Shown: in pieces, positions 52,564 through 61,676 of the stretch | How positions within the stretch are numbered: position 1 is the stretch's first letter | Layout: each line of letters starts with the position of its first letter | Assembly: GCF_019913785.1 (NCBI RefSeq) | Contig: NZ_JAIOHK010000072.1 | Span: 47,922 to 111,921, forward strand | Source of the DNA: Altibacter sp. | GTDB lineage: Bacteria; Bacteroidota; Bacteroidia; Flavobacteriales; Flavobacteriaceae | Direction: 5' to 3' | DNA length: 64,000 nucleotides | The notes under the pieces: model-generated | Database searches by the model: none | What the model was told of the DNA's origin: nothing | The model's input: only the letters and a program-made list of their open reading frames with translations | Position numbers and translations under genes: made by a program

Positions 52564-55208
52564 AGCACAAACCGATACGTCGCCTTAATTAGAAAGGTGT
52601 TTTGCGGCTGTTGCCCAAAGATTTGATCTTCGGCTAGTGCGCTAAACCTGTCTGCTGGGTTGCCTAATCCTGTGACACCTTGTGACCATACGAGGAAAAT
52701 TTCGGAGCCCGGGATATACTCCCAGCGAACTACTAAGTTAGAACGGAACTGTACAAAGGCAAAATCGGGCTTTCCAAAACTGTAGTCTGTTTTTCCGTCT
52801 AGGTCTTCATCGACCAAATACGATTCCTCAGATAAGGAAATCTGATTTGTATCATACCAGGTAACGCGATCGTCCAATTTTTCCGCTATAGGATCATTCA
52901 CATAATTGAAGTTGGAATAATTTGCTCTGAAAAGAAACGGTTGCCCATAATACTGTATCGTTAAATTGGGGTTGATTGTATAATTCACCCGAAGGGTAGC
53001 GCTAAGCGATTCGTTATCAATGGCCCCCATAATATATCTCGGTGAACCATTGAATGAAGTTTCGGTTACATATTGCGTTTTGTTGGGATTCTGCTCAAAT
53101 TCTGTTGACAACGAAACACTTAAGGAATTAAGAGGTTGGTATCTAAATCTAATTTCGTATCGGTCCAATGAGAAATTATCTTCGGCAGCTCTAGAATTTA
53201 CATATCCCAAGGTCATACTCAATTTTTTCCGATCATCGGTGCCGGAGAATACATACCAAAAATTTTCGTCGCTCCATCGCCATCTTGGGCCTCCACGTAA
53301 GACTGTATTCGTATAAATTCTGGGTTTATGTGCAGCACCAAACTCAGTCCACATATTATTCTTATAGTTTACAAATCCGTTTAATTCGTACTGAATGCGA
53401 TTGTAATTGCCTTCAAAATCGTAGGTAGAATATTGGTTTAAGCCAATATTGGCCTGGCGATACCAACTGGTTGGTTTATTAAATAACCTTCTAATATTAA
53501 AGTATTGCTGAATAAGGTCAGCTTGCCGTAAAAATCCAATGTCATTCAATTCCAATTCGGGTGATTTCCAGCTTCCTCCTACATTATAGCGCCAATTTCC
53601 CCCTCCTCCTTTTCCAATTTCCAACATACCTCCGGTCCCCATTAAGAACGTCTTGGTGGGATCCACCTCAACATGTCCCGCATCGACCCTTTGAAACAAA
53701 TGGGTAATACTAGTCTGGGTTCCTTGAATGGCTTCGGCACTTCCGCGCACAGTACTCATAACCACATCGCCTTCCACATAATATTTCCGATCCTTCCAAT
53801 TGTGTTTAAAATCGAGTCCTCCGGAAAATGCATGGCTGTGAAGGAATGAACTATTTGGATCCATATTTCTATGTACTGCTGTAAAGATGCCTCCAACATA
53901 CGAGTTTCGGTCATTAAAATCCTTCTGCGCTCTTCCAACTAGATAATTGGTAAGTGGTTCTACCAGTGTTTCTCCTTCTGCTCCGTTAACATCAACTGTT
54001 TTAGCAAATTCGTTTGCCGTAAGACTTTCCAAAATTCCCAAGGACCAACCGTTCTTTGTTTTCCCGCTAAACTTTGCTGCGCCTAAAATGGTAGAATTTA
54101 TAGGCTGATCGACATAGGCAATATTCTGTCCGCTCGCACCTCCTTGTGGGCTGCGACCAATGCGTCTCGAAAAGAAAAGATTATCCTGGTCCCCTGCAAA
54201 TCGATAGTCGAATATATTTTTGTTCTCCACGAAAAATGGCCTCCGTTCCTGAAAAAAGATTTCAAATCCATCGAGGGAGATCGCACCCGGATCTGCATCT
54301 ACCTGGCCAAAATCGGGGTTGATGGTAAGATCTACAGTGAGATCGTTGGTAATTCCAATTTTGGCATCTACACCAAATGTCCCACTAAGATCACTTCCAT
54401 CCCTATACGGATTTCCCGCTTCTTCGGGATAGGTGTCTAACTGGGTGAGACCATAAGGTTGAATCTCCAATTGCTTTTGAGGTTTCAATCCTACTAATCC
54501 TTTTAATTCTCCAAACTCACTTACCCATCCCGGGGAATTAGGCAGAACATGTTGCCATAGCGAACGTTCTTCATTTCTGAAATATCGACGCGTCGACTGT
54601 AAACCCCAAGTTTGTTCTTCCTCATTGCCAAAGCGCAACTGACTCAGTGGAATACGAATCTCGGCCGTCCAACCTTCTGCATCTACTTGTGTTTTTGCAT
54701 ACCAAATTGGGTTCCAACTCGAATCCCAGTTGTTCCCGTTGTCTGAAATAAATTCATCTCCTTTTACACCGGCAGCAGTAATCGTGAAAGAAAAGCCGGT
54801 ACGATCATCATTGTAACTGTCAATATTAAATTCTACCCAATCACCCTCAAAACCATCTCTTCTCGAGAGGCGTTTTACAATTTTATTGGGTTCGGCATCT
54901 TGACATCGAACTGCGATGTATAGGTTCTTTTCGTCGTATAGAATTTTGAACTTGGTCTGTTCGGAGGGGGCAGTACCATTATCGGGCTGGTTCTCTAAAT
55001 AATCGCCTGTCCATTCAACTAGGTTCCAAGCAGCTTCGTCAAAGATTCCGTCTATTTTTGGAGGGGTGTTTTGCCCGATGGGCTTGGTGGTATAACTCTT
55101 TCTTTCGGGTTGTGTTTGTGCTGTAGTCGCGGTGTTTTCATTTTGGGAATATGCTGTAAGTATGACACATGGAAATAGAAAGAGTATTAGCGAGAGTCGA
55201 CGGTACAT
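52560..55208 (-). CDS. DUF5916 outer-membrane protein with CBM9-like N-domain
   Basis: 882 residues; signal peptide ending near TAYSQ. Residues about 40-230 resemble a carbohydrate-binding module family 9/DOMON-like domain (KIDGIFDEAAWNLVEW). The remainder is rich in alternating aromatic strands and ends in ATYRFVL, the terminal aromatic expected of an outer-membrane beta barrel. It belongs to a widespread Bacteroidota family with no proven function, perhaps involved in sugar or hydrocarbon handling. A 13-bp palindrome lies 39 bp upstream. Confidence 0.85.
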   Translation of the reverse strand: MYRRLSLILFLFPCVILTAYSQNENTATTAQTQPERKSYTTKPIGQNTPPKIDGIFDEAAWNLVEWTGDYLENQPDNGTAPSEQTKFKILYDEKNLYIAVRCQDAEPNKIVKRLSRRDGFEGDWVEFNIDSYNDDRTGFSFTITAAGVKGDEFISDNGNNWDSSWNPIWYAKTQVDAEGWTAEIRIPLSQLRFGNEEEQTWGLQSTRRYFRNEERSLWQHVLPNSPGWVSEFGELKGLVGLKPQKQLEIQPYGLTQLDTYPEEAGNPYRDGSDLSGTFGVDAKIGITNDLTVDLTINPDFGQVDADPGAISLDGFEIFFQERRPFFVENKNIFDYRFAGDQDNLFFSRRIGRSPQGGASGQNIAYVDQPINSTILGAAKFSGKTKNGWSLGILESLTANEFAKTVDVNGAEGETLVEPLTNYLVGRAQKDFNDRNSYVGGIFTAVHRNMDPNSSFLHSHAFSGGLDFKHNWKDRKYYVEGDVVMSTVRGSAEAIQGTQTSITHLFQRVDAGHVEVDPTKTFLMGTGGMLEIGKGGGGNWRYNVGGSWKSPELELNDIGFLRQADLIQQYFNIRRLFNKPTSWYRQANIGLNQYSTYDFEGNYNRIQYELNGFVNYKNNMWTEFGAAHKPRIYTNTVLRGGPRWRWSDENFWYVFSGTDDRKKLSMTLGYVNSRAAEDNFSLDRYEIRFRYQPLNSLSVSLSTEFEQNPNKTQYVTETSFNGSPRYIMGAIDNESLSATLRVNYTINPNLTIQYYGQPFLFRANYSNFNYVNDPIAEKLDDRVTWYDTNQISLSEESYLVDEDLDGKTDYSFGKPDFAFVQFRSNLVVRWEYIPGSEIFLVWSQGVTGLGNPADRFSALAEDQIFGQQPQNTFLIKATYRFVL

Positions 55209-55246
55209 AGTGATTAGTTTAACTAAATAGACTTCTTCAACTTAAA

Positions 55247-55259
55247 AACGTGACACGTT
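55247..55259. promoter_or_regulatory. Palindromic operator-like site
   Basis: AACGTG-A-CACGTT is a perfect 6+1+6 inverted repeat in the 130-bp spacer between the divergent DUF5916 gene and the kinase-like gene. Its form is typical of a homodimeric regulator site. No cognate regulator is evident in the window. Confidence 0.45.
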
Positions 55260-55338
55260 CGTATTTTTTTTAAGATAATTTTAACATTCAAAAAATGTTC
55301 TTTAGTAAGTAGTAATTAAGCTATATTTAGGCTATATT

Positions 55339-56406
55339 ATGGATGCTATGAGAAAATTGATGTCGAAAAAGAAACCTGCATATAAGATTTCAGAACAGTT
55401 ATCTCAATATCTCACACGTCAGGGCAGGAACATTAAGATTCCTATTTATTATGATGATCTGCTGCGTTTTCAGGGATCGATTTCTATTTTCGATAAATTT
55501 GGAAATGACACGCTTTGGATAAGTGTCTATTATTCCGAATCTGAACGCGATGAGATTGAATTAAGTCTCAAAAAAATGTATACCATATTACATGCCGATG
55601 GTAGTGATATGGTGCTCCCCTACTTAAATATAGATAGTATCGACTACTGTACTTTTGGGAATACCAAGCCTTTCCGAGTGAAGGTGCGAAACATCCTTAA
55701 CGACAATTATATTTTTCTCTATATCAAAAAAGCAGATGCCTCGCGAATCTACGGTCTCGAATTAGAGCATTTATTGTCTCCCAATCATATTAACTTTTTG
55801 GTCCACGGAAATACCTTAATTGAAGAGCATATTTCGGGTATTCCCGGAGACGATTTTATTGCGAACAATCTAGACAGTTGCTCTGAACAAGCCAAACGCG
55901 AAATCGCTAAGGAATTTGTAAAATTTAACGAGCGCTGTTTTGTGAGATTGTTGGGCGATATGAGATCGTATAATTATGTGATGGTATTGACACATGATTT
56001 TGATCGTATCCAATACCGAATTCGAGCAATAGATTTCGACCAGCAGAGCTATGAAGGCAATGCGAAGGTATACAAACCTCAATTTCTAAAGGAAAACAAC
56101 AAACTTGTAGAAATGACCCTGAAATTACTGCAGGAGGAATCTATAGAACAATACAAACGTGAGGAACGCTCCTTATTAGCAAAGCGGGCGGCTAGTGAAA
56201 ATGACCGACTCATGGAGTTGATGGATTGTATGACCGTTGATGAGCTCTCTTCAAAAGCCAAAATTAAAGAGTTAAAAAAGCAACTCTTTACCCTGACAGG
56301 AGATGTAAATTTTAAAAAAGCTTCGAATATGGGAGAAATTTTAAAAAGTGCTTTAGATTTTATTGTTCGTAATTATAAAAACGAAAACCCATATATCATT
56401 AAATAA
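55339..56406 (+). CDS. Conserved hypothetical protein with kinase-like catalytic motifs
   Basis: 355 residues, no signal peptide. LLGDMRSYNYVMV (about 213-225) followed by RAIDFDQQSYEG (about 239-250) resembles the HxD...N catalytic loop and the DFG-type metal site of HipA/aminoglycoside-phosphotransferase-like kinases; GNTLIEEHISG (about 155-165) could be the hinge region. A glycine-rich loop is not obvious. The C-terminal ~80 residues are helical and charged. Function unknown; kinase fold is an inference. Confidence 0.6.
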   Translation: MDAMRKLMSKKKPAYKISEQLSQYLTRQGRNIKIPIYYDDLLRFQGSISIFDKFGNDTLWISVYYSESERDEIELSLKKMYTILHADGSDMVLPYLNIDSIDYCTFGNTKPFRVKVRNILNDNYIFLYIKKADASRIYGLELEHLLSPNHINFLVHGNTLIEEHISGIPGDDFIANNLDSCSEQAKREIAKEFVKFNERCFVRLLGDMRSYNYVMVLTHDFDRIQYRIRAIDFDQQSYEGNAKVYKPQFLKENNKLVEMTLKLLQEESIEQYKREERSLLAKRAASENDRLMELMDCMTVDELSSKAKIKELKKQLFTLTGDVNFKKASNMGEILKSALDFIVRNYKNENPYIIK

Positions 56407-56514
56407 TACGTCAATTTCAACAAAATAAATAGACTAATTTTTATTATGCGTGCATACTATTTTTTATCTTTAACCCAAACAATTTAAAATCGTTCAATCC
56501 GTAATTCCAAATAC

Positions 56515-59500
56515 ATGAAAATACAAAAAGTGCTGGTGGCAAATCGCGGCGAAATCGCCATCAGAGTGCTTCGCGCCTGTACCGAAATAAACCTCAAAAC
56601 AGTTGCTATTTATACGTACGAAGACCGCTATTCGCAACATCGTTATAAGGCAGACGAATCGTATCAGGTTGGCGAAAATAACCAACCTCTAAAGCCGTAT
56701 TTGGATAGTGATCAGATTATTTCACTGGCCAAGCTAAAAGGCGTTGACGCCATACATCCCGGCTACGGATTTCTTTCAGAGAATTCAGAATTTGCCAGAA
56801 AATGTGCTGCCAATGGGATTATTTTTATAGGACCCGATCCCAAGGTGATGGATGCTTTGGGTGACAAAATCACCGCCAAGAAAATTGCGACAAAATGCCA
56901 TGTCCCAATCATAGAAAGCAACACCAAAAAACTAACTTCTCTAAAGGTGGCACTTTCTGAAGCCGCCATAATTGGCTATCCACTTATGCTAAAAGCAGCT
57001 TCAGGTGGCGGGGGAAGAGGGATGCGAATTATACGTCAGCCCGAACATCTAGAACTCTATTTCGAGTCAGCTCGAAACGAAGCCTTGAATGCTTTTGGCG
57101 ATGACACTATGTTCCTAGAAAAATATGTGGAAGATCCGAAACATCTGGAAGTTCAAATTGTAGCCGACAACCATGGAAACATCCGACATTTATTTGAACG
57201 GGATTGCTCCGTGCAGCGTCGCCATCAAAAAGTGGTAGAAGTTGCTCCTTCCTTTAATGTTTCAGAAAAAGTGAAGCAATCGCTCTATAAATATGCGCTC
57301 GCCATTGCAAAAGAGGTACAATACAACAATGTAGGTACGGTCGAGTTTTTAGTAGATCGCAAAGACAGGGTGTATTTTATTGAAGTAAATCCACGTATTC
57401 AGGTGGAACATACGGTTACCGAAATGGTCACCGGTATAGACCTTATTAAAACCCAGATTTTTGTCGCAGGTGGATATAAACTAAACGATACTCAGATTAA
57501 AATTTACGCTCAAGATTCATTGGCCACCTATGGTTTTGCGCTACAATGCCGACTAACGACCGAAGACCCGGAAAACGATTTTACTCCCGACTACGGTACC
57601 ATCACCACCTACCGAAGTGCTTCGGGGATGGGAATACGCCTGGATGCCGGAAGTATTTATCAGTCGTATAGTGTGAGTCCGTTTTTCGATTCGATGCTCG
57701 TAAAAGTTTCGGCGCATGGAAGAACCTTGGACGGTGCCGTTCGGAAAATGACACGCGCCTTAAAGGAATTTCGCATCAGAGGTGTAAAGACCAATATTCA
57801 CTTTCTTCAGAATGTAATTCAACATGATACCTTTAAGGAAGGGAAGGCCTCTGTAAATTTTATTCAGAATACACCCTCACTCTTCAACATCAAACTTTCG
57901 CAGGATCGGACTTCCAAAATTACGCAGTATTTGGGTGAAGTAATTGTAAACGGAAATCCCGATGTGAAATCTTTCGACACCAACAAGGTTTTTAGAACTC
58001 CTAAAATCCCGAAATACGACGCTTTGGCCGCATACCCGAAGGGGACCAAAGATCTACTTACCAAATTAGGACCCGAGAAATTCTGTGCCTGGCTGAAGGC
58101 CGAAAAAAAAATTCACTATACGGACACCACAATTCGAGACGCACACCAGTCATTATTGGCTACCCGAATGCGTTCTAAAGATATGCTTCTGGCGGCCGAG
58201 AGTTTTGCGAAAAATCACCCCAACACCTTTAGTATAGAAATGTGGGGAGGAGCCACCTTCGATGTTTGCTATCGCTTTTTAAATGAAAGCCCGTGGACCC
58301 GGTTGCGAGAGTTGCGAGCGAAGATTCCTAATATCTTGTTTCAAATGCTGCTGCGCGGATCGAATGGTGTGGGGTACAAAGCCTATCCCGATAATTTAAT
58401 TGAAAAGTTTGTAGAAAAATCATGGGAAAATGGAGTCGATATCTTCCGGATATTCGATTCGCTCAACTGGGTAAAGGCCATGGAACCCAGTATGAATTTT
58501 GTTCGAAATAAAACAGGGGGCATCGCCGAGGCGGCCATAAGCTATACAGGAGATATACTAGACCCTAATGAGACCAAGTACAATTTGAAATATTATACCC
58601 AGCTCGCTAAAGATTTAGAAAATGCAGGTGCACATATGATTGCCATCAAGGACATGGCCGGATTGCTAAAACCCTATGCCGCCACCGAACTGGTTGGAGC
58701 ACTTAAGGATACGGTAAAAATCCCTTTACATTTACATACACACGACACCTCTTCCATACAGTCTGCCACCTATTTAAAGGCCATCGAGGCCGGAGTGGAT
58801 GTTGTGGATGTTGCGTTGGGAGGCCTTTCGGGACTCACATCTCAGCCCAATTTCAATTCGATTGTTGAAATGATGAAGCAGCAGGAACGTGCGCACGAAT
58901 TTGACATCAATACCTTAAATCAGTTTTCGAATTACTGGGAAGACGTTCGCGAAATGTACTATCCCTTCGAATCGGGATTAAAAGCCGGAACCGCTGAGGT
59001 GTATCAGCATGAGATTCCCGGAGGTCAGTATTCAAACTTACGGCCACAGGCGGAAGCCTTGGGATTGGGAGACCGTTTTGACGAAGTAAAGCAAATGTAT
59101 GCCCGGGTGAATCATTTATTCGGAAATTTAATAAAGGTAACACCCAGCTCGAAAGTGGTGGGCGATATGGCTATTTTTATGGTCACCAATGATTTGTTTC
59201 CCGAAGACGTGATGCAAAGGGGGCATGAGATTTCGTTCCCCGAATCGGTTATCAATTTCTTTAAAGGAGATTTAGGGCAGCCCTTAGGTGGTTTTCCGAA
59301 GGCGCTTCAGAAAATAATTCTGAAAAACAACGAGTCGTATACCGACAGACCCAATGCGCACCTAACGCCTATCGATTTTGATACAGAGTATAAAGCTTTT
59401 CAGAAGAAATTTCAGAAAGGATTTACCCGCCCTATCGAATTCGAAGATTTTCTGTCCTTCAGTCTGTACCCAAGGGTGTTTGAGCAGGCACATGAAAAGT

Positions 59501-59967
59501 ATAAACTATACGGAAACGTGGCCATCTTGCCGACACCTAACTTCTTCTATGGCATGAAGGTGGGCGAAGAAACGCTTATTGAATTGGAACCCGGAAAGAC
59601 CATTATTGTGAAATTGCTTTCGGTGGGAAATGCCAACGAAGAAGGAATTCGCATAGTGTTTTTTAAAGTAAATGGTGAAAACAGGTTTGTTGAAGTTAAA
59701 GACACCTCTTTAAATATTAAAAAAGAAGAAAACGCAAAGGCAGATGCGGCAGACGCTAATCAGGTTGGAGCCCCATTACAAGGCTCCTTGTACAAGGTGC
59801 TTGTTAAAAAAGGCCAGGAAATTAAGGCAAACGATCACTTGTTTATCATAGAAGCCATGAAGATGGAAACTACGGTAACGGCTACCAAGCCGGGCAAGGT
59901 AAAATCGGTTGTATTAAAACCCGGAACTATGGTCTTAAAGGATGATTTGATTGTGACGTTGGAGTAA
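56515..59967 (+). CDS. pyc: Pyruvate carboxylase
   Basis: 1150 residues, the full single-chain form. A biotin carboxylase domain (residues 1-450; SGGGGRGM near 162) is followed by a carboxyltransferase domain (about 530-800; DTTIRDAHQSL and the metal-binding HLHTHDTS), an allosteric/tetramerisation region and a biotin carrier domain with EAMKMET near 1113 (biotinylated Lys). It converts pyruvate to oxaloacetate for anaplerosis. Its last 27 bases and the spacer after it are duplicated 1.67 kb downstream. Confidence 0.97.
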   Translation: MKIQKVLVANRGEIAIRVLRACTEINLKTVAIYTYEDRYSQHRYKADESYQVGENNQPLKPYLDSDQIISLAKLKGVDAIHPGYGFLSENSEFARKCAANGIIFIGPDPKVMDALGDKITAKKIATKCHVPIIESNTKKLTSLKVALSEAAIIGYPLMLKAASGGGGRGMRIIRQPEHLELYFESARNEALNAFGDDTMFLEKYVEDPKHLEVQIVADNHGNIRHLFERDCSVQRRHQKVVEVAPSFNVSEKVKQSLYKYALAIAKEVQYNNVGTVEFLVDRKDRVYFIEVNPRIQVEHTVTEMVTGIDLIKTQIFVAGGYKLNDTQIKIYAQDSLATYGFALQCRLTTEDPENDFTPDYGTITTYRSASGMGIRLDAGSIYQSYSVSPFFDSMLVKVSAHGRTLDGAVRKMTRALKEFRIRGVKTNIHFLQNVIQHDTFKEGKASVNFIQNTPSLFNIKLSQDRTSKITQYLGEVIVNGNPDVKSFDTNKVFRTPKIPKYDALAAYPKGTKDLLTKLGPEKFCAWLKAEKKIHYTDTTIRDAHQSLLATRMRSKDMLLAAESFAKNHPNTFSIEMWGGATFDVCYRFLNESPWTRLRELRAKIPNILFQMLLRGSNGVGYKAYPDNLIEKFVEKSWENGVDIFRIFDSLNWVKAMEPSMNFVRNKTGGIAEAAISYTGDILDPNETKYNLKYYTQLAKDLENAGAHMIAIKDMAGLLKPYAATELVGALKDTVKIPLHLHTHDTSSIQSATYLKAIEAGVDVVDVALGGLSGLTSQPNFNSIVEMMKQQERAHEFDINTLNQFSNYWEDVREMYYPFESGLKAGTAEVYQHEIPGGQYSNLRPQAEALGLGDRFDEVKQMYARVNHLFGNLIKVTPSSKVVGDMAIFMVTNDLFPEDVMQRGHEISFPESVINFFKGDLGQPLGGFPKALQKIILKNNESYTDRPNAHLTPIDFDTEYKAFQKKFQKGFTRPIEFEDFLSFSLYPRVFEQAHEKYKLYGNVAILPTPNFFYGMKVGEETLIELEPGKTIIVKLLSVGNANEEGIRIVFFKVNGENRFVEVKDTSLNIKKEENAKADAADANQVGAPLQGSLYKVLVKKGQEIKANDHLFIIEAMKMETTVTATKPGKVKSVVLKPGTMVLKDDLIVTLE

Positions 59968-59986
59968 AATATTTTCAGTATTTTGC
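59941..59986 (+). repeat. 46-bp direct repeat copy 1 (pyc tail plus spacer, carries promoter)
   Basis: Contains the last 27 bases of pyc including its stop and 19 bases of spacer; identical to 61615-61660. The copy ends 16 bp before the ATG of a T9SS protein gene in both places. Within it TTG (59959-59961), 17 nt, TATTTTG (59979-59985) resembles a promoter short by one base in the -7 box. Confidence 0.9.
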
Positions 59987-60002
59987 CCAAAATTTAAACT
60001 TT

Positions 60003-61553
60003 ATGAAGCATCTTTTTAACTCACTGGTTCTAACGATTACTCTTATTACTTGTTCCTTTGGTCAAGACCCCAATATACTTTGGCAAAGAACGATAGGCGG
60101 AAGTGGCTATGATAGACTTACTTCAATACAGAATACAGTGGATGGGGGGATTATTCTAGGAGGTGAATCCGATTCTGATATTTCCGGTGAAAAAACAGAA
60201 AATTCGCAAGGAGGTAAAGATTTTTGGGTAGTCAAATTAGATAGTCAGGGTATAATTGAATGGCAAAATACAATTGGAGGGAGTGGAAATGACATCCTAA
60301 ACACATTATCTCAAACATTAGACGGTGGTTATATTATTGGAGGCTCTTCCGATTCGGATATTTCAGGAGATAAAACAGAAAATTCGAATGGTGAAAAGGA
60401 CTATTGGATATTAAAACTTGACGTGAATGGTTCGATAGTTTGGCAAAATACTATTGGAGGGGGCGGAAGTGACTCACTTGTCTCAATCGCTCAAACTCCC
60501 GATGGAGGTTATATTTTAGGAGGAACTTCCAGTTCAGGTATATCAGGTGATAGAACGATATCTTCTCAAAGCCAAAATGATACCTGGATTGTAAAAACAG
60601 ATGCAAATGGAGTTATACAATGGCAAAAAGCTTTTGGCTTCGTTGATGCTTATACACACAGTTCTTTGTCACTTACTAATGATGGAGGATTTATTATTGG
60701 AGGTTCAGGAGCTGCTCCCCTCCGGTCATATTATATGATAAAATTGTCAGAATTAGGAACATTCCAATGGAGTGAATTATATGGAGGGTTTGGTGAGGAT
60801 GCATTAACCGAGGTACAACAAACTTCCGATGGTGGATATATAGTGATTGGGCTATCAGATTCAAATGCCTCCGGAAATAAGACGGAAGATTCTCAAGGTG
60901 GTTTTGATTTTTGGATTATAAAAACCAATATCTTGGGTGCTATGGAATGGCAGAATACTATTGGCGGCACTACTGGAGATGCCTGCTATAGCGCAATTGA
61001 GAGTGACGACGGAGGATACTTTATATGTGGTTATTCAGATTCTAATGTTGGTGGAGATAAAACAGAAGATTCTAATGGGGCCACCGATTATTGGATTCTC
61101 AAGCTTAATTCTGTTGGAATTATAGAATGGCAAAACACTATTGGTGGAGAAAATCAGGATAGAATCCCGAACGCTGTTCAAAATATTAATGGCGAATATG
61201 TTATTGGAGGCTCTTCATTATCGGATGCCTCCGGTGACAAAACTGAAAATTCACGTGGTGATTTTGATTTTTGGATCCTAAAACACAATAAAGTGCTTGG
61301 AGTCGATGATAATGTATTTTTTAACGGATTCACTCTTTTTCCTAATCCCACAAGTAATAAGATTGAAGTTTCGATTCAAGACCAACTTATTGATGTATTA
61401 AAAATTTATTCAGCAAAAGGTGAGCTTCTTAAAGAATTTAAGAACATTGAAAATTCTTCGATAATTGATGTCTCTCACCTTTCAACGGGAGTATATTATC
61501 TGCAGATTATCTCAGGAAAAAACATCGCTACAAAAAAGTTTGTAAAAGAATAA
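60003..61553 (+). CDS. T9SS-secreted seven-repeat beta-propeller-like protein, copy 1
   Basis: 516 residues; signal peptide ending in ITCSFGQ. Seven repeats of about 58-60 residues, each beginning WQNTIGGSG-like and containing DGGYIIGG and SGDKTENS-like segments; the fourth and fifth are most divergent (QWQKAFGFVDA, QWSELYGGFGE). Seven equal blades suggest a beta-propeller. The C-terminal ~75 residues (LFPNPTSNKIEVSI ... GVYYLQIISGKNIATKKFVKE region) are a type A T9SS sorting domain, so the protein is secreted and attached to the surface or released. Paralogous to the next gene. Confidence 0.9.
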   Translation: MKHLFNSLVLTITLITCSFGQDPNILWQRTIGGSGYDRLTSIQNTVDGGIILGGESDSDISGEKTENSQGGKDFWVVKLDSQGIIEWQNTIGGSGNDILNTLSQTLDGGYIIGGSSDSDISGDKTENSNGEKDYWILKLDVNGSIVWQNTIGGGGSDSLVSIAQTPDGGYILGGTSSSGISGDRTISSQSQNDTWIVKTDANGVIQWQKAFGFVDAYTHSSLSLTNDGGFIIGGSGAAPLRSYYMIKLSELGTFQWSELYGGFGEDALTEVQQTSDGGYIVIGLSDSNASGNKTEDSQGGFDFWIIKTNILGAMEWQNTIGGTTGDACYSAIESDDGGYFICGYSDSNVGGDKTEDSNGATDYWILKLNSVGIIEWQNTIGGENQDRIPNAVQNINGEYVIGGSSLSDASGDKTENSRGDFDFWILKHNKVLGVDDNVFFNGFTLFPNPTSNKIEVSIQDQLIDVLKIYSAKGELLKEFKNIENSSIIDVSHLSTGVYYLQIISGKNIATKKFVKE

Positions 61554-61614
61554 AACTGTTTTCAAAATCCTCTCAAAACACATTGAACCAAAATACCTGC
61601 TCATTGTGCTAGCA

Positions 61615-61660
61615 GATGATTTGATTGTGACGTTGGAGTAAAATATTTTCAGTATTTTGC
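61615..61660 (+). repeat. 46-bp direct repeat copy 2 (relic of pyc tail)
   Basis: Exact duplicate of 59941-59986, now standing between two T9SS genes where no pyc gene precedes it. This marks the join of a tandem duplication. The preceding stretch 61554-61614 shows no gene or hairpin. Confidence 0.9.
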
Positions 61661-61676
61661 TAAAAAGTATTAAAAC

